Of a DNA stretch of 64,000 nt, positions 13,501 to 24,174 are shown piece after piece. The stretch comes from Bugula neritina (Eukaryota; Bryozoa; Gymnolaemata; Cheilostomatida; Bugulidae). The translations under genes were made by a program, and so were the position numbers. The notes under the pieces were generated by a model. It was not told the DNA's origin, made no database searches, and saw only the letters and a list, made by a program, of their open reading frames with translations. Each line of letters begins with the position of its first letter. Position 1 is the stretch's first letter. Where the stretch lies: assembly GCA_964035545.1 (NCBI GenBank), contig OZ037769.1, forward strand, positions 16,414,633 to 16,478,632, written 5' to 3'.

Positions 13501-16500
13501 AAGAGCGAGACCTGTAGCATCACCAATTAGCTTGTAGTAGTACACAGTATGCGAGTATTACATCATCAATTAGTGCGTAACAGTACACAGTATGTGAGTA
13601 TTACCTCATCAATAAGTGTGTAGTAGTACACAGTATGTGAGTATTACATCATCAATAAGTGTGTAGTAGTACACAGTATGCGAGTATTACATCATCAATA
13701 AGTGTGTAGTAGTACACGGGATATGAGTATTTCATCATCAATTAGCTAAATTGATGCATAGCAATGAGCTAGTTTATGAATTTAATTTCCAACTAGTGAG
13801 TGTGTCAGGGAAAGACAACTTACAAGTCAATAACTAGAATATAATAGGTGGATATTTCACATCAAGACAAAAAGAACTCTACTAAAATGCTGACTCACTC
13901 GCAATGGCTTTGCCCCGCTGTCAATTCCCACATACGTACAGTTGTTCAGCGGACTGACATTCGTGAAGGACAGTAATTTCTCAACAACCTTTTTGTTAAA
14001 GTAGACGACTCCCACAACCTGTAAGACAATTTAATATTTGTAATACAATATTGTATACTTTAATATGTAGTCAAGTAAAGTACTATGCTAAACTATGCAG
14101 TATAATCGTTGGTATAGTTACAAGATTTAGGAATATATAATTTTGTATCATACACCGTCATTTATAATACAAACTAACATTATATAAAACAAACTAACAT
14201 TACATTTATATTATATTACACTACAGTGTCACACTACAGTGTCACACTATACTGTCACACTATACTGTCACACTATACTGTCACACTACACTGTCACACT
14301 ATACTGTCACACAGCTGTGACGTACTGTTGGTTCCTTACCACATTCACGGTTCCGTCGGGATGACTAAACTGATGAAGTTTCTCCGTATCTCTCCTGTAG
14401 AGAATGTCCTTGACATAGCCCTAAAACCACAAGCTATAATACACCTTGCTGACCGTCTCAGAACACGTGCTTACACAAGAAACTTGCTACTAAAACATTT
14501 CCTGCCGAAATTATTCTGACATAAAATCCATTTCCTACTGACTGAAAACTCTAGTAAAAGTTGTGTTAGTCTCACTCACAGAGTTAACTTTACCAAGTCA
14601 CTAGTAACTCACACTAACCACCAACAGTACTACTACTGAGTGAACTACTAACACCCCATCACTAGTAACTACCTCATCATCAGTAACATAGACTCCGTGT
14701 CGCTGTGCCCCAACAATATCGCCTCTAATAGATAGTGCCAGCACATCTGTAGTCTCTTTGTACGCAGACCAGTCTATTTCTGGTAAATAGAAAAATAATC
14801 TATAAATTAGTATGAAAAATCTATAAAATAAAACGATTTTTCAGTCTAATTTTACTTCAAAGCATGCTAGTATATCTACTGTATATACACGTCTGCTAGT
14901 ATATCTACTGTATAAACACGTCTGCTAGTATATCTACTGTATAAACACGTCTGCTAGTATATCTACTGTATAAACACATACTAAAAGAATGCGGAATGGA
15001 TAGGATCATATCTGTACTGCATATCCAGACCCCTGGGGGAGCACCTGCAGCCACCTGCAATCAGGCATCACATCTAGAGTTATTATAAACATGACATGTG
15101 TCACTCGACTGTCACAAGACTTGAACTTTCTGTAAACTTTATTATTAAACTTATAATAAGTCCAACCCTCAGTATATACACATACACACATACACTCGTA
15201 CATTGTGACACACAGACAGACATACACACAGACAGACACCTGGTTGGTCATGAGTAGAATGAGATGGTCCAATGTCGTCATCAGGCCATAGTCAAAGGAA
15301 ATGACATCATCAGCTGAAGAAGAAGTGATGTCAGAGGTTGAACGGGGAATGTTGACAAACGCTCTGCCTGTGCCGTTGAACATGTAATGGCCGCCCTGAA
15401 AGTATGTAATACGTCCAAATCAGTAAAATTTTATACGTTAAAATAAAGTTTATGTTATAAATATTACTCATATTTTGCAGTCTTACATGTTTATTAATTA
15501 AATAAACCTTAAGGAATCACTAAAAATTTGCTGTACAACTCAATTTGAGTATAATAAAGAAGAGTAGTGTGGTAATGAAGAAATTGAGAGAGCCAAAGCT
15601 ATAGAATTTCAACTAATTTTGGCTTAGGGTTGAAATTCTTGCTAGGGCATAACTTCTTCTGCTTCTAATCTAAAACACAGGCTTTTCTCAATTTTTGCCA
15701 TTACAGAAATGTAGCATATGTAATATTCTAACTTTAGACTATTACACAACAAACATTTTTCATAAATTACTACACTACTTGAAAAGCTGTCATTATTTCA
15801 TCAAGGAAAATATGGTTAGAGTTAACTTATCAAAACGATGTAACTTTTGGAAAAGTATACTTGAAGGAAGTTTATAAAACATGCTGATGATAAAGTAAAC
15901 ACTGCTTCACCAGAGAATGTGAGATCTTAGCAAGTGCTAGCAGGTGATACATTAATCTATAAGATGTCATCTAGTGTCAAGGGTTGCCAAGTGTCAAAAC
16001 TCAACCTAGGGCTGAACTGGTACTGAAGATGTTAAAATTTAGTGGCTATTGAACTTCTCTACCTTTTAAATTTTGAGAAAATTTTTTAAGGTTGTGTAAT
16101 TTTATTAAATGTGTTTATTTAAAACCAGACAAAGCTTTGCATATTTGAAGACTAAGTGGGGTATTGAATGCAATAATTATCAAAAATACTACTAATTTAG
16201 ATATCAGAAGAAATATGATGATCACGACTAAATAGTCAAGTCAAAGTAACTACCAGCTCAGCCCTACGTTTCACTGAATCAAACTAAATGCTGGTTCATC
16301 TTTACTTTTCACTGAGTAAAAATACGCACCTGGCCAGCCCTACTTTTCACTGAGTAAAACTGAATACCAGGCCAGCCCTACTATGCACAGCTGCCAAACT
16401 AATGATGAAATGATTAAAGAAGAATGGAGGAGTGCAAAGTCTGATGCCCTGGGCAGGCTCTAGCATACCAGACAGACAGACAGACAGTGTCAGGTTATGT

Positions 16501-17631
16501 AAACTACTAACTTCAGAAAGTAATGACACACAAATAACTTGTGCATAATATTTACGTTTCTGTAACCAGAAGTGTCAGTGTATTTCTACAAGAAGATTTC
16601 GTGCGCATTATATCCAGAACCCACTCTAATTAATTAGAAAACACCAACATAATGTGAATATAAAATAATCTAAATAGAAAATGTAATTACAGAACAAAGT
16701 AAAGACATACCACGTGTAGTATGAGTATGTGTGCATCATCCAACACGTCACTGTTGACTACCTGCAGAGTAAATATCTCAGACTATTATATTCAGCTGTA
16801 AGCAACGTATCTAGTTTATCAAAAGTCTATTAGTTTATCTACACCAGATATTTTTAATAAACTTGTAATTCACACAGCAACGGGTAGCTACAAGGACCGC
16901 CCTCACCGTGTACCCGGCTTGAGCTGCAAGGTTCTCCGCTATGACTAGAAGAGCATTAAGAGTTGCCCCACCACTTCCGATTCCCTTCACTGGATCATCA
17001 ATAACGAGCGTGAGAGTGTCTTTGTCAATAAGACCTTTACTCTGTCTAGCCTTCAGTTCTACAATATCATGAGGGCAAAGTTTGGGCACCCTAAAAAGAA
17101 GACCCTAAGCAGATAGTGGAAAAAATTAGAGCTAAGCCTTATCTGCCAGCATTGCTAATTACTACTAGTGAACTAAGGTGACACACAAAGTGAGTTTAAG
17201 ATCTAAGTCTATATTGATGTCAACAATATGCATGAGTAGTTTACAGGACCTACTTTGATACTTATTGCCTGACATTATTAGTTAAATCAGTCACACTGTG
17301 CACTAGTTACACCAAGGGAGACTACTCCAATATATATATGTAAAGTAGCTAAAATAGAGCTATTGTAAAAACTTTACAATACAAGTTTGTAGAGGAAATT
17401 AAACAATCATTGTCTTGAAAACTGATACAAAATTTGTCAGTTTTTAATTTGGATATATAAATATGCGGGTTGAGGAATGAATGCAATTATCACTGCCTTG
17501 ATTAACTAGACTGTAAACTCAAAGTGAAAATTTTATATTACAAGATGTTAGAAGATACCTCTCTGCAAAGCATCACAGCCAGCTGTAGGTCCGCATGTCA
17601 GGGCAATCACTTTCCATGACTTGCCAGTCAT
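1542..17631 (-). CDS. FCSK: L-fucose kinase (fucokinase), about 23 exons
   Basis: L-fucokinase makes fucose-1-phosphate from L-fucose and ATP in the cytosolic fucose salvage route to GDP-fucose. The N-terminal fucokinase domain is seen in exons at about 17631-17556 (start [15 protein letters not shown]), 17058-16907 ([12 protein letters not shown]), 16758-16707 (HILILHV), 15396-15241, 15051-14976 (GVWICSTDM), 14778-14674, 14419-14331, 14018-13899 and 13512-13367. Middle exons lie at about 7854-7746, 7236-6971, 6666-6571, 6451-6313, 6154-5933, 5822-5674 and 5009-4820. The C-terminal GHMP kinase domain follows: [18 protein letters not shown] (4571-4442), then 4113-3976, [13 protein letters not shown] (3669-3450), TTGGGWQDQ (3094-2889), 2622-2510 and [13 protein letters not shown] (2312-2088). 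The last exon, 1631-1542, ends in a TAG. Exon 2 joins in phase at the acceptor before 17058 to give QRELKARQ, as in the human protein. Family and order are clear; small exon edges are by eye. Confidence 0.93.
1745..2070. repeat. 20-bp AT minisatellite in last FCSK intron
   Basis: About 16 copies of a 20-bp unit, agtatatataataatataat, with scattered single-base changes. It fills most of the intron between the last two FCSK exons (1632-2087). The tyrosine/isoleucine-rich open frame across it is an artefact. Confidence 0.9.
4160..4440. repeat. degenerate minisatellite in FCSK intron
   Basis: Old, diverged copies of a motif like 'ttcacactatactatcag.aaaactaatg' recur about every 30-50 bases between two FCSK exons. 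Copies differ at many sites, unlike the homogeneous arrays elsewhere in the gene. Confidence 0.6.
4596..4690. repeat. 15-bp repeat (acacactgtacatac)n
   Basis: Six to seven copies of acacactgtacatac lie in the FCSK intron just upstream (in gene sense) of the exon starting near 4571. The Tyr/Cys/Val-rich open frames over it are repeat artefacts. Confidence 0.8.
6207..6312 (-). repeat. 19-bp tandem array starting at a splice donor
   Basis: Read in FCSK sense, the exon ends CTGTCCAG at 6313 and the intron opens GTATTCTACTACCTACCAG. That 19-base unit then repeats about five times as GTA(A/T)TCTACT(A/G)CCTACCAG. Every unit therefore begins with GT and ends with CAG, and each unit junction (CCAG/GTA) copies the real exon-donor junction. 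Confidence 0.85.
7861..13361. repeat. 5.5-kb 15-bp minisatellite filling one FCSK intron
   Basis: Several hundred copies of the 15-bp unit gatactgagaggtgg and variants (12-bp units lacking agg, gagatactgag, gatattgag, aagaggtagaat) occupy virtually the whole intron between the FCSK exons ending at 13367 and starting near 7854. In gene sense each unit reads CCACCTCTCAGTATC, a pyrimidine-rich run ending in CAG. Variant blocks recur at long range: the block near 9000 recurs near 10330 and 12216, which indicates higher-order duplication of about 1.3 and 1.9 kb. The ILRGG/DTERW-type open frames are artefacts. Confidence 0.97.
13540..13740. repeat. about 59-bp repeat, 4 copies, FCSK intron
   Basis: Four copies of a unit of roughly 55-60 bases containing agtagtacacagtatgngag and tattacatcatcaat. 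They lie in the intron upstream (gene sense) of the FCSK exon at 13512-13367. Confidence 0.75.
14210..14312. repeat. tandem repeat (cactatactgtca)n, FCSK intron
   Basis: Six to seven copies of a 13-base cactatactgtca unit with variants lie beside the FCSK exon at 14331-14419. Confidence 0.75.
14868..14980. repeat. 29-bp repeat, 4 copies, FCSK intron
   Basis: Four near-identical copies of a 29-base unit (gctagtatatctactgta followed by taaacacgtct) fill most of the short FCSK intron between exons near 14976 and 14778. Confidence 0.8.
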
Positions 17632-17659
17632 GATTGTTTCGGAATGAATGACAATATGA

Positions 17660-20412
17660 CCTGTGAAAATCACAAAATGTATATAAACATTACATAACTA
17701 ATGATTTCTAACAGCATATCTAACATTTATATAGGTAGTGGAGGCTACACTAAATAAAATGCCATATCTACTAACACCGAGAAAATTAAAACTTAAACAC
17801 TTTGGTAACACCTAATCAGAATCACAATGGCACAAAATTCATAAGCCCCTCCAACGGCAGTATTTATAGCGGTAGTTATACTAATAATAACAGTTAAGTT
17901 ATTCATTTATTACAACAGCTAGCTTGCAGCTTTAAGTCTAATTCTAAGAGTTTTTCTTTTCAAACTTGTTTAGTCACAGTCTTCGAATTGGTTTTCAATT
18001 TTTGGTATTGCAAGTATTATAATTATTTTACTGTTTTAGCAATACCCAAAGTTAATTTTATTTATGTTATTTATTGCTATTGACTTATCAGTTATCAAGC
18101 TCACTTTGACTTTCAGTGTCAGTGACTGTGAGTGTGACACTCACTCACGCTGATACTGATAGACTGATTGTGAACGCAAATTGTATTTCACATTTGATGT
18201 GTTCAAACTTTAATTATTTGTTTGTAGTAGTCGTATTACCAGTTTCAGCTTGTATTTACTGTTATTTTATTTTTTAAAATGTTGCTAAACCTAACCTGAT
18301 TTTAACTTAACACAGCGCAATGTCTCTCTCCTTTTTATGCAACTCACTCTCAGGTTGCAAGCTGGCGAAACTCGAGCTTATAATAACCGCAGTGACTGAT
18401 TACTACTTTAACCACTGAGATCCAACGTTTCTGGAAATATTGTTATTCATGTTATCGAAGTTATCAATGAGTTATTTTATAGACGTCAAAGCAAAAGTTC
18501 AAGATAACAGTTTAGTTAATGCAGATTGCAGGTAATTATTGTTATTAAAATTGATAAGCTTGTTATTGTAAACGTTTAACAATTCATTGCATAAATAAGC
18601 TTGGCCTTCACACCAAAAAGGCAGCCTCCTGTAGCCCATCGGTTACACGTAATTAATTGATTTTCATCATCATGACCAGTTTCGTTCATGTCATTTTGAG
18701 AGTTATATGTAGATGGTTTAGCAAACAACAAACATTTAATTTTTGAGTAGAAATTGTTAATTATTATGGCGCTGATTTGCGCTATAGTTATACGGTTTTG
18801 CTTTCACCTGTTTGTGTAACTTTAAGTTTGTTTGTTTGTTTGTTTGTTTGTTTTGTTAGAACCTTTAGACCTGTGATTGTTGATTACTACAAGTCTTATG
18901 ATCTTAAATCTTGTGAAGTTTAAGTTTATAATTCTATTAGCATTTTGATTTTCAGTTTTTCTCATTCAAGTCATTAATTTAATATTTAATTTAAAATAAA
19001 ACTACTTATGATTTCTACTGTTCTTTATAATTATGCTGGACCTAGTACTAGTAGTTTCAACAATAACTTTCGAGTTGGACTATAACTATTTAGATTATAA
19101 TTTATTACAATTAATATTATGATATAAATTAAAATATGTAGTTAGTAATTACAATATTTATATTTCATTATTATATCCATTAATATTTGCCAATAGAATT
19201 AGTGTTAGAGTTTATTCAGCCATATCTCAATAAATATATATGTTTAAATTTTAGTGGTATTCTTATAATATCAGTAATAGTTAGAGTATTATTAATGTTT
19301 GAATTCTGATAGTTATAAATTGTAAGAAAAATAAAAATAAAATAATATTGATATATTAAACAAACTTTGAAGTTTGCAGTCAATGTTTTTAAAAGTTTGC
19401 TTTGGGGTTAGATAAAACATTATTTTCTATTCTTGCTGTAACTGCATCAGTTCTAAAAATGTCATCTATTTCAAAGTAGGATACAGTATATATAGCAGAG
19501 TTTCGTTCCATAAATTTTTATATCACTAATAAACATCATTTGCTATTTAATATTATATCAGTATTATATTGTTATTGTATTAGGCTATATTGCTTTTCTA
19601 TTCATAGTTATATTATTTATATACGCTTTGTAATGCACTAGTTTTTGATGACCTTATCAAATGATAAATTTATGTTTCCAGTTAAAGCCACACATATTCC
19701 ACCAGAAGTACTACACTATGTACAGACAGAGGGTTTGTATTCACTTTCTTATTAACTTATATTATCATTTTATCTATGGTAGACTGGTTATTGCATCTGT
19801 TTGTGCAATAAAAACATTTATACTTTTTCTTGACTAATATTTAGGCTCTGAAAAAATCAGTTTGCACATATTAAGATTGTCTTACAATTTACTATTTTAC
19901 TTTATTAAATTCCTTATATGTAAGTAGGTAGTAATTCCTTTGAATGATTGACACGGATAGGGAATATATTCATGTATGAGGAGATACAATGTAAACATTG
20001 CATTGTTCAAATAACAAGCAGCTATTCATTCTATAAATATATAATCAACTGCACAAACTCTCCTAGCAGTTTATGATATCCTGGATACTCAGGTGCTCTC
20101 ACTGAGCTAAGTAAAGTATAGTTTAGTCAAACTAGCTGTAAACTTGTATGTATATACTAAGATATAGGTGCTTATAGTTTAATGAATCACCATTATTTTT
20201 ATCATGTCTTATATACATAGTATATTGTATATTATTATAATTTATCTTTCTTTTTACACTGTATATTATATCTTTTATTACATGTTGCCATATTGTATAT
20301 TATATCTTCTCATTTCACAAATATATATCGAATGAATATGATTTGTAATTGAAACTTATAGGAATTTATTTTATGTTCAAATCAATGTTCTATATATAAT
20401 CTCTCCCCGCAG
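17660..20412. promoter_or_regulatory. divergent intergenic region FCSK / TMEM43
   Basis: About 2.7 kb between the FCSK start (17631, minus) and the first recognised TMEM43 coding exon (20413, plus). It must contain both promoters and 5' untranslated exons. An FCSK 5' exon acceptor (tttcacag in gene sense) lies near 17672. A (tttg)n run is at about 18826-18853. I see no other gene and could not place transcription starts. Confidence 0.45.
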
Positions 20413-20430
20413 TACCCTAACGATCCCGGC

Positions 20431-23370
20431 ATGCATAACATGGGTGGTAGACATCGGACTCACATAGAGCCCGCCCCCACCTTTGGTGGCAGAGTGTGCA
20501 GTAGTCTAGTGGCTACAGTTGTAGGAGTTATTCTAATACCTGCAGCTGTTACTCTGCTTGCATACAACGAGGTTTGTATGAGTTAACAATAACAATAATA
20601 AATTATTATTATTTAATGCACTACTTTTTTAGATTCTTATTTTTTAGACCAGGGTAGGGTTGTAGCAGTTCTTATTTCATTTTAGGGTAGAGCTGTGACA
20701 ACAGCCAAGTCTCTTGATGAAGGTCTCTCGTTAGTCAATATTTTAGGCTCCAGTCAAATAGTTGAACCACACTTGAATGGGAAACTGGTGCACCTTTCTG
20801 GTAGAATAAGTTGTGATGAGGTGAGTGTTGATAGTACTAGTAGTTGTTGTAGTACTACTGGTAGTAGTGGTGGCGGTACTAGTAGTTAATAGTATTAGTG
20901 TTAGCGGTGGTAGCAGTAGCAGTGGTAGTATTAGTAGTAGTAGTAGAAGTAGTAGTAGTAGTAGTAGTGGCAGTATCAGTAGTAGTAGTAGTACTAGTAG
21001 TAATGGTACTAGTTGTAATAGTACTAGTAGTAATAGTACTAGTAGTAATAGTACTAGTAGTAGTACTAGTAGCAATAGTACTAGTAGTAATAGTGCTAGT
21101 ATACTCACAGTATAATATACAATGTATAATGAAGGTAGTGAGAGACCCGCTGCACGGTGTAGCTGTGAATGCAATCTCACTGAAACGTACTGTGGAGATG
21201 TACCAGTGGGAGGAGACAACCCACAGGTATTCTCTCTATATTTCTGTGCTGCCTAAGTTGATGTGTTTGTGAGTCAGCAATGTCATGGAATGCTGACGCT
21301 GTTATTTCATAACGTTGTAGAGATGAAAGAGAATTACCTAATGGTGATAAAGAAGTCCGCACATCTTACAGTTATAGTAAGTAGTTCTACGGATACAGTT
21401 GTGTTTCTTCCTTGTATCCATGGCAACCAGATGCTTGTTTTCTTTTCCTGCAGTGAATGCTTCCCACTTTGTTATTGCGCGGCTATTCATACTAAACTAC
21501 AATTAGTGAAGTTCCTTTCAAGGTTTAAATTCATTGTAATTCTTGTAGACCAGGTATGGAGGTCAAATCTCATCCGGAGCTCTGCATTTGATAACTCTGT
21601 GATGTATCGCAACCCTGAGTAAGTTAGTTACATCTATACATGATCTACTATTCTATTTATCTGTTATATATATTATAAGGATGTCACTTCTATAAATATT
21701 CTACAGTTGTAATAATATTTGTTGTACGCTGATTTTAGTGTGATGCCATTTGAGTCAGAAACATACAAGACATCTAAAGTGATGGTCGGGGCGTTCACCC
21801 TCTCCTCCAGTAAGAGTTCTTTTAGTTTAATTAGCTCTTAGTCTACCGCATTCATTTGATATATTATTCCTTTTTGTATATTTTATGTGAGAAAGTGTGT
21901 CTGTTGAGCTCTACACCAGGTTCACTGTGTCTTATATAGAGCTTGTGGCAGAGATCAATGATTATCATGATTTGACTCCAACAGTTGTCCCTGATGGTCT
22001 TTCTCATGTTAGGATACACGGCAAATATATGTACTACTCTGACGACCCCAACTATCCTAAGGTGGGCTCTCAGTCTATACTGTACACTCTCAGTCTATAC
22101 TGTATACTCTCAGTCTATATTGTATACTCTCAGTCTATACTGTATACTCTCAGTATATACTCTATACTCTCAGTCTATACTGTATACTCTCAGTCTATAT
22201 TGTATACTCTCAGTCTATACTGTATACTCTCAGTCTATACTGTATACTCTCAGTATATACTGTGTACTCTCAGTCTATATTGTATACTCTCAGTCTATAC
22301 TGTATACTCTCAGTCTATACTGTATACTCTCAGTCTATACTGTATACTCTCAGTCTATACTGTATACTCTCAGTCTATACTGTATATATTTCTAGGTGGG
22401 AGATGTGAGAGTTGCCTTCTCTTATGCAGGTTTATGTAAAGACAGTAAACTGGGCCAGGCACAATTGGTGAGGCTTTATCATTTTGTTCCATTACAAACA
22501 TATTATACTATTTATCATTGTTTACAAATGGCCGCTCTCCCGTTGCCTAGCTACTGAATTGTTGTCTACTTTGTTCAGGTCTCTGTAATGGCAATGCAAG
22601 ACGGGTTCACCTTAACTGGCTACCAAACTCAAGCTGGGAACGTTCTGGAAATGATTTCTCTGTCACATAAATCTCCCAAAGTTAGTGTCCTGCTATTGGA
22701 CAGTTTTATCTATATACTCGCATGTCATTGGCTGATTCTCGCTTCAAATAAATTGGAGATTTTTGCTCAGCTAAAAGTTTAATCACAAAATCCAAGATGG
22801 ATAACATTTTTTATAAAGGAAAGTTTTATTAAAATATTATTTTGAGTTTAGCAGCCAACATTAAAGAGAGTTGCTATCCATGAGATGTTTTTACAGGAAA
22901 TGGTAAGCTCCGCCCACTCTCAAAACAACCTCATGACGTGGCTGATCAGAGGGGCTGGTTTATTCATCAACTTCCTGGGGTTCACCTGTCTCACCAGTCT
23001 TATCCGCACATTGGGTGAGTGTCCTATATCCCCATTATCAGATAACTAGTATACATATATGTTATATTGTATTATATATTGTGTTGCAGTGTTCTATATC
23101 CCCACTATTATAGAACTAGTATAATTTATAGTGGATTATTATATTGCAGTGTCTTATATCCCCATTATCAGAGAACTAGTGTACATATCCGTAACGTCTT
23201 TCAACATCTCGCTATCCGTCAGCCTCTCTTTGGTCACCATAGCCCTGAGTTGGATAGTGTATCGACCTACGATGGCGCTGAGTATCATAGCCTTAGCTGC
23301 TGGGTTCATCATTCTACCAAGACTGAGGGTCTCCTCCCACCTCCCCTCTCAAGGGCGGAGATTTGTTTAA
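20431..23370 (+). CDS. TMEM43: TMEM43 / LUMA membrane protein, 11 coding exons
   Basis: TMEM43 (LUMA) is a multi-pass protein of the inner nuclear membrane and ER linked to lamins and emerin. Exons by eye: 20431-20571, 20686-20820, 21135-21226, 21321-21376, 21549-21618, 21739-21809, 21940-22061, 22396-22467, 22579-22680, 22897-23014 and 23150-23370. They join in phase to 399 codons plus stop, against 400 residues in human. Signature stretches are an N-terminal hydrophobic segment ending AYNEGRAVTTAKSLDEGLSL, VEMYQWEE, DPNYPKVGDVRVAFSYAG, and C-terminal hydrophobic segments (SLIRTLVSYIPIIREL, WIVYRPTMALSII). The open frame runs up to the acceptor at 20412, so an upstream exon could add residues before the ATG chosen at 20431. 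Confidence 0.93.
20825..21108. repeat. (AGT)n-type trinucleotide repeat in TMEM43 intron 2
   Basis: An imperfect trinucleotide array of agt with agc, aat and act interruptions fills the intron between the second and third TMEM43 coding exons. Serine-rich and valine-rich frames across it are artefacts. Confidence 0.9.
22064..22386. repeat. 20-bp minisatellite forming an entire TMEM43 intron
   Basis: About sixteen copies of the 20-base unit ctctcagtctatactgtata begin two bases after the GT of the donor following exon 21940-22061 and stop about ten bases before the acceptor at 22395. The intron has almost no other sequence. Copies differ by one or two substitutions. The YTLSLYCILSV-type frames are artefacts. 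Confidence 0.92.
23014..23165 (+). repeat. triplicated acceptor/exon-start segment in TMEM43
   Basis: Three copies of a segment close to tgtcttatatccccattatc, followed by aga.aactagt.ta, lie at about 23020, 23091 and 23150. The third is the genuine start of the last TMEM43 exon (coding VSYIPIIREL). The second keeps a ttgcag acceptor but reads into an in-frame TAA. The first overlaps the preceding donor. Confidence 0.8.
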
Positions 23371-23786
23371 CATCCGTCCTCTAGCTTTATTTCTACACTC
23401 TGGAGTTATCTTTCCAATATTTCCAATTATTTTTATGTATGATTTGCATGTCAATATAATTTTTATGTATTCATCAGCTTTAATTTTTTACCAATCATAA
23501 TTTTCATATAATTTTATTTGAGTCATATGCTTTTAAATTATTATACATTTATATTATTTTGTTTGTGTTTCTACATTGTCCAATAGCTCAAAGCACAACT
23601 TCTGCCGATTTTGTACCTAAATGTTTCTGGAATAAATCTATCAGTGAATATTCTAAAAAAATATTAGTTTATTCCCCAAAATACAAATACATGTTATTAA
23701 AAATAATTTCTTTAAATGCTTGAGCAATATTTTTCTCCAAACGCACAGCAAAGTCAACATAGGGCTATGTACTGGACTCATAAGAG

Positions 23787-23993
23787 ATTATATAGGTCAC
23801 ATGTGTACATGCTATATAGGTCACATGTGTACATGCTATATAGGTCACATGTGTACATGCTATATAGGTCACATGTGTACATGCTATATAGGTCACATGT
23901 GTACATGCTATATAGGTCACATGTGTACATGCTATATAGGTCACATGTGTACATGCTATATAGGTCACATGTGTACATGCTATATAGGTCACA
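23787..23993. repeat. 24-bp near-palindromic tandem repeat, 8 copies
   Basis: Eight nearly perfect copies of a 24-base unit (ataggtcacatgtgtacatg followed by ctat) lie in the gap between the convergent 3' ends of TMEM43 and the next gene. The core acatgtgtacatg is close to self-complementary, so both strands give similar open frames (YRSHVYML and CTHVTYIA). Neither is a gene. Confidence 0.9.
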
Positions 23994-24174
23994 TTGAGGA
24001 CAGCAAACTGATTGGCTATAGAGTAGCCACTCTCAAGGTCAATAAATGCATAACGAGAATTATCCTCTCTTGTATTGTATTGGCTCGACTTTCAATTATT
24101 TCTCTTTCAAATTCCAATTGTTATTCAAACTAGCTAACTGCAGGTATGTGTCAATGTATGTCTTGGTACAGAAC

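Noticed and set aside
18600-18660. tRNA-like A-box (tagcccatcggttacacg)
   Set aside because: No B-box follows at a proper distance, so neither a tRNA nor a SINE can be supported.
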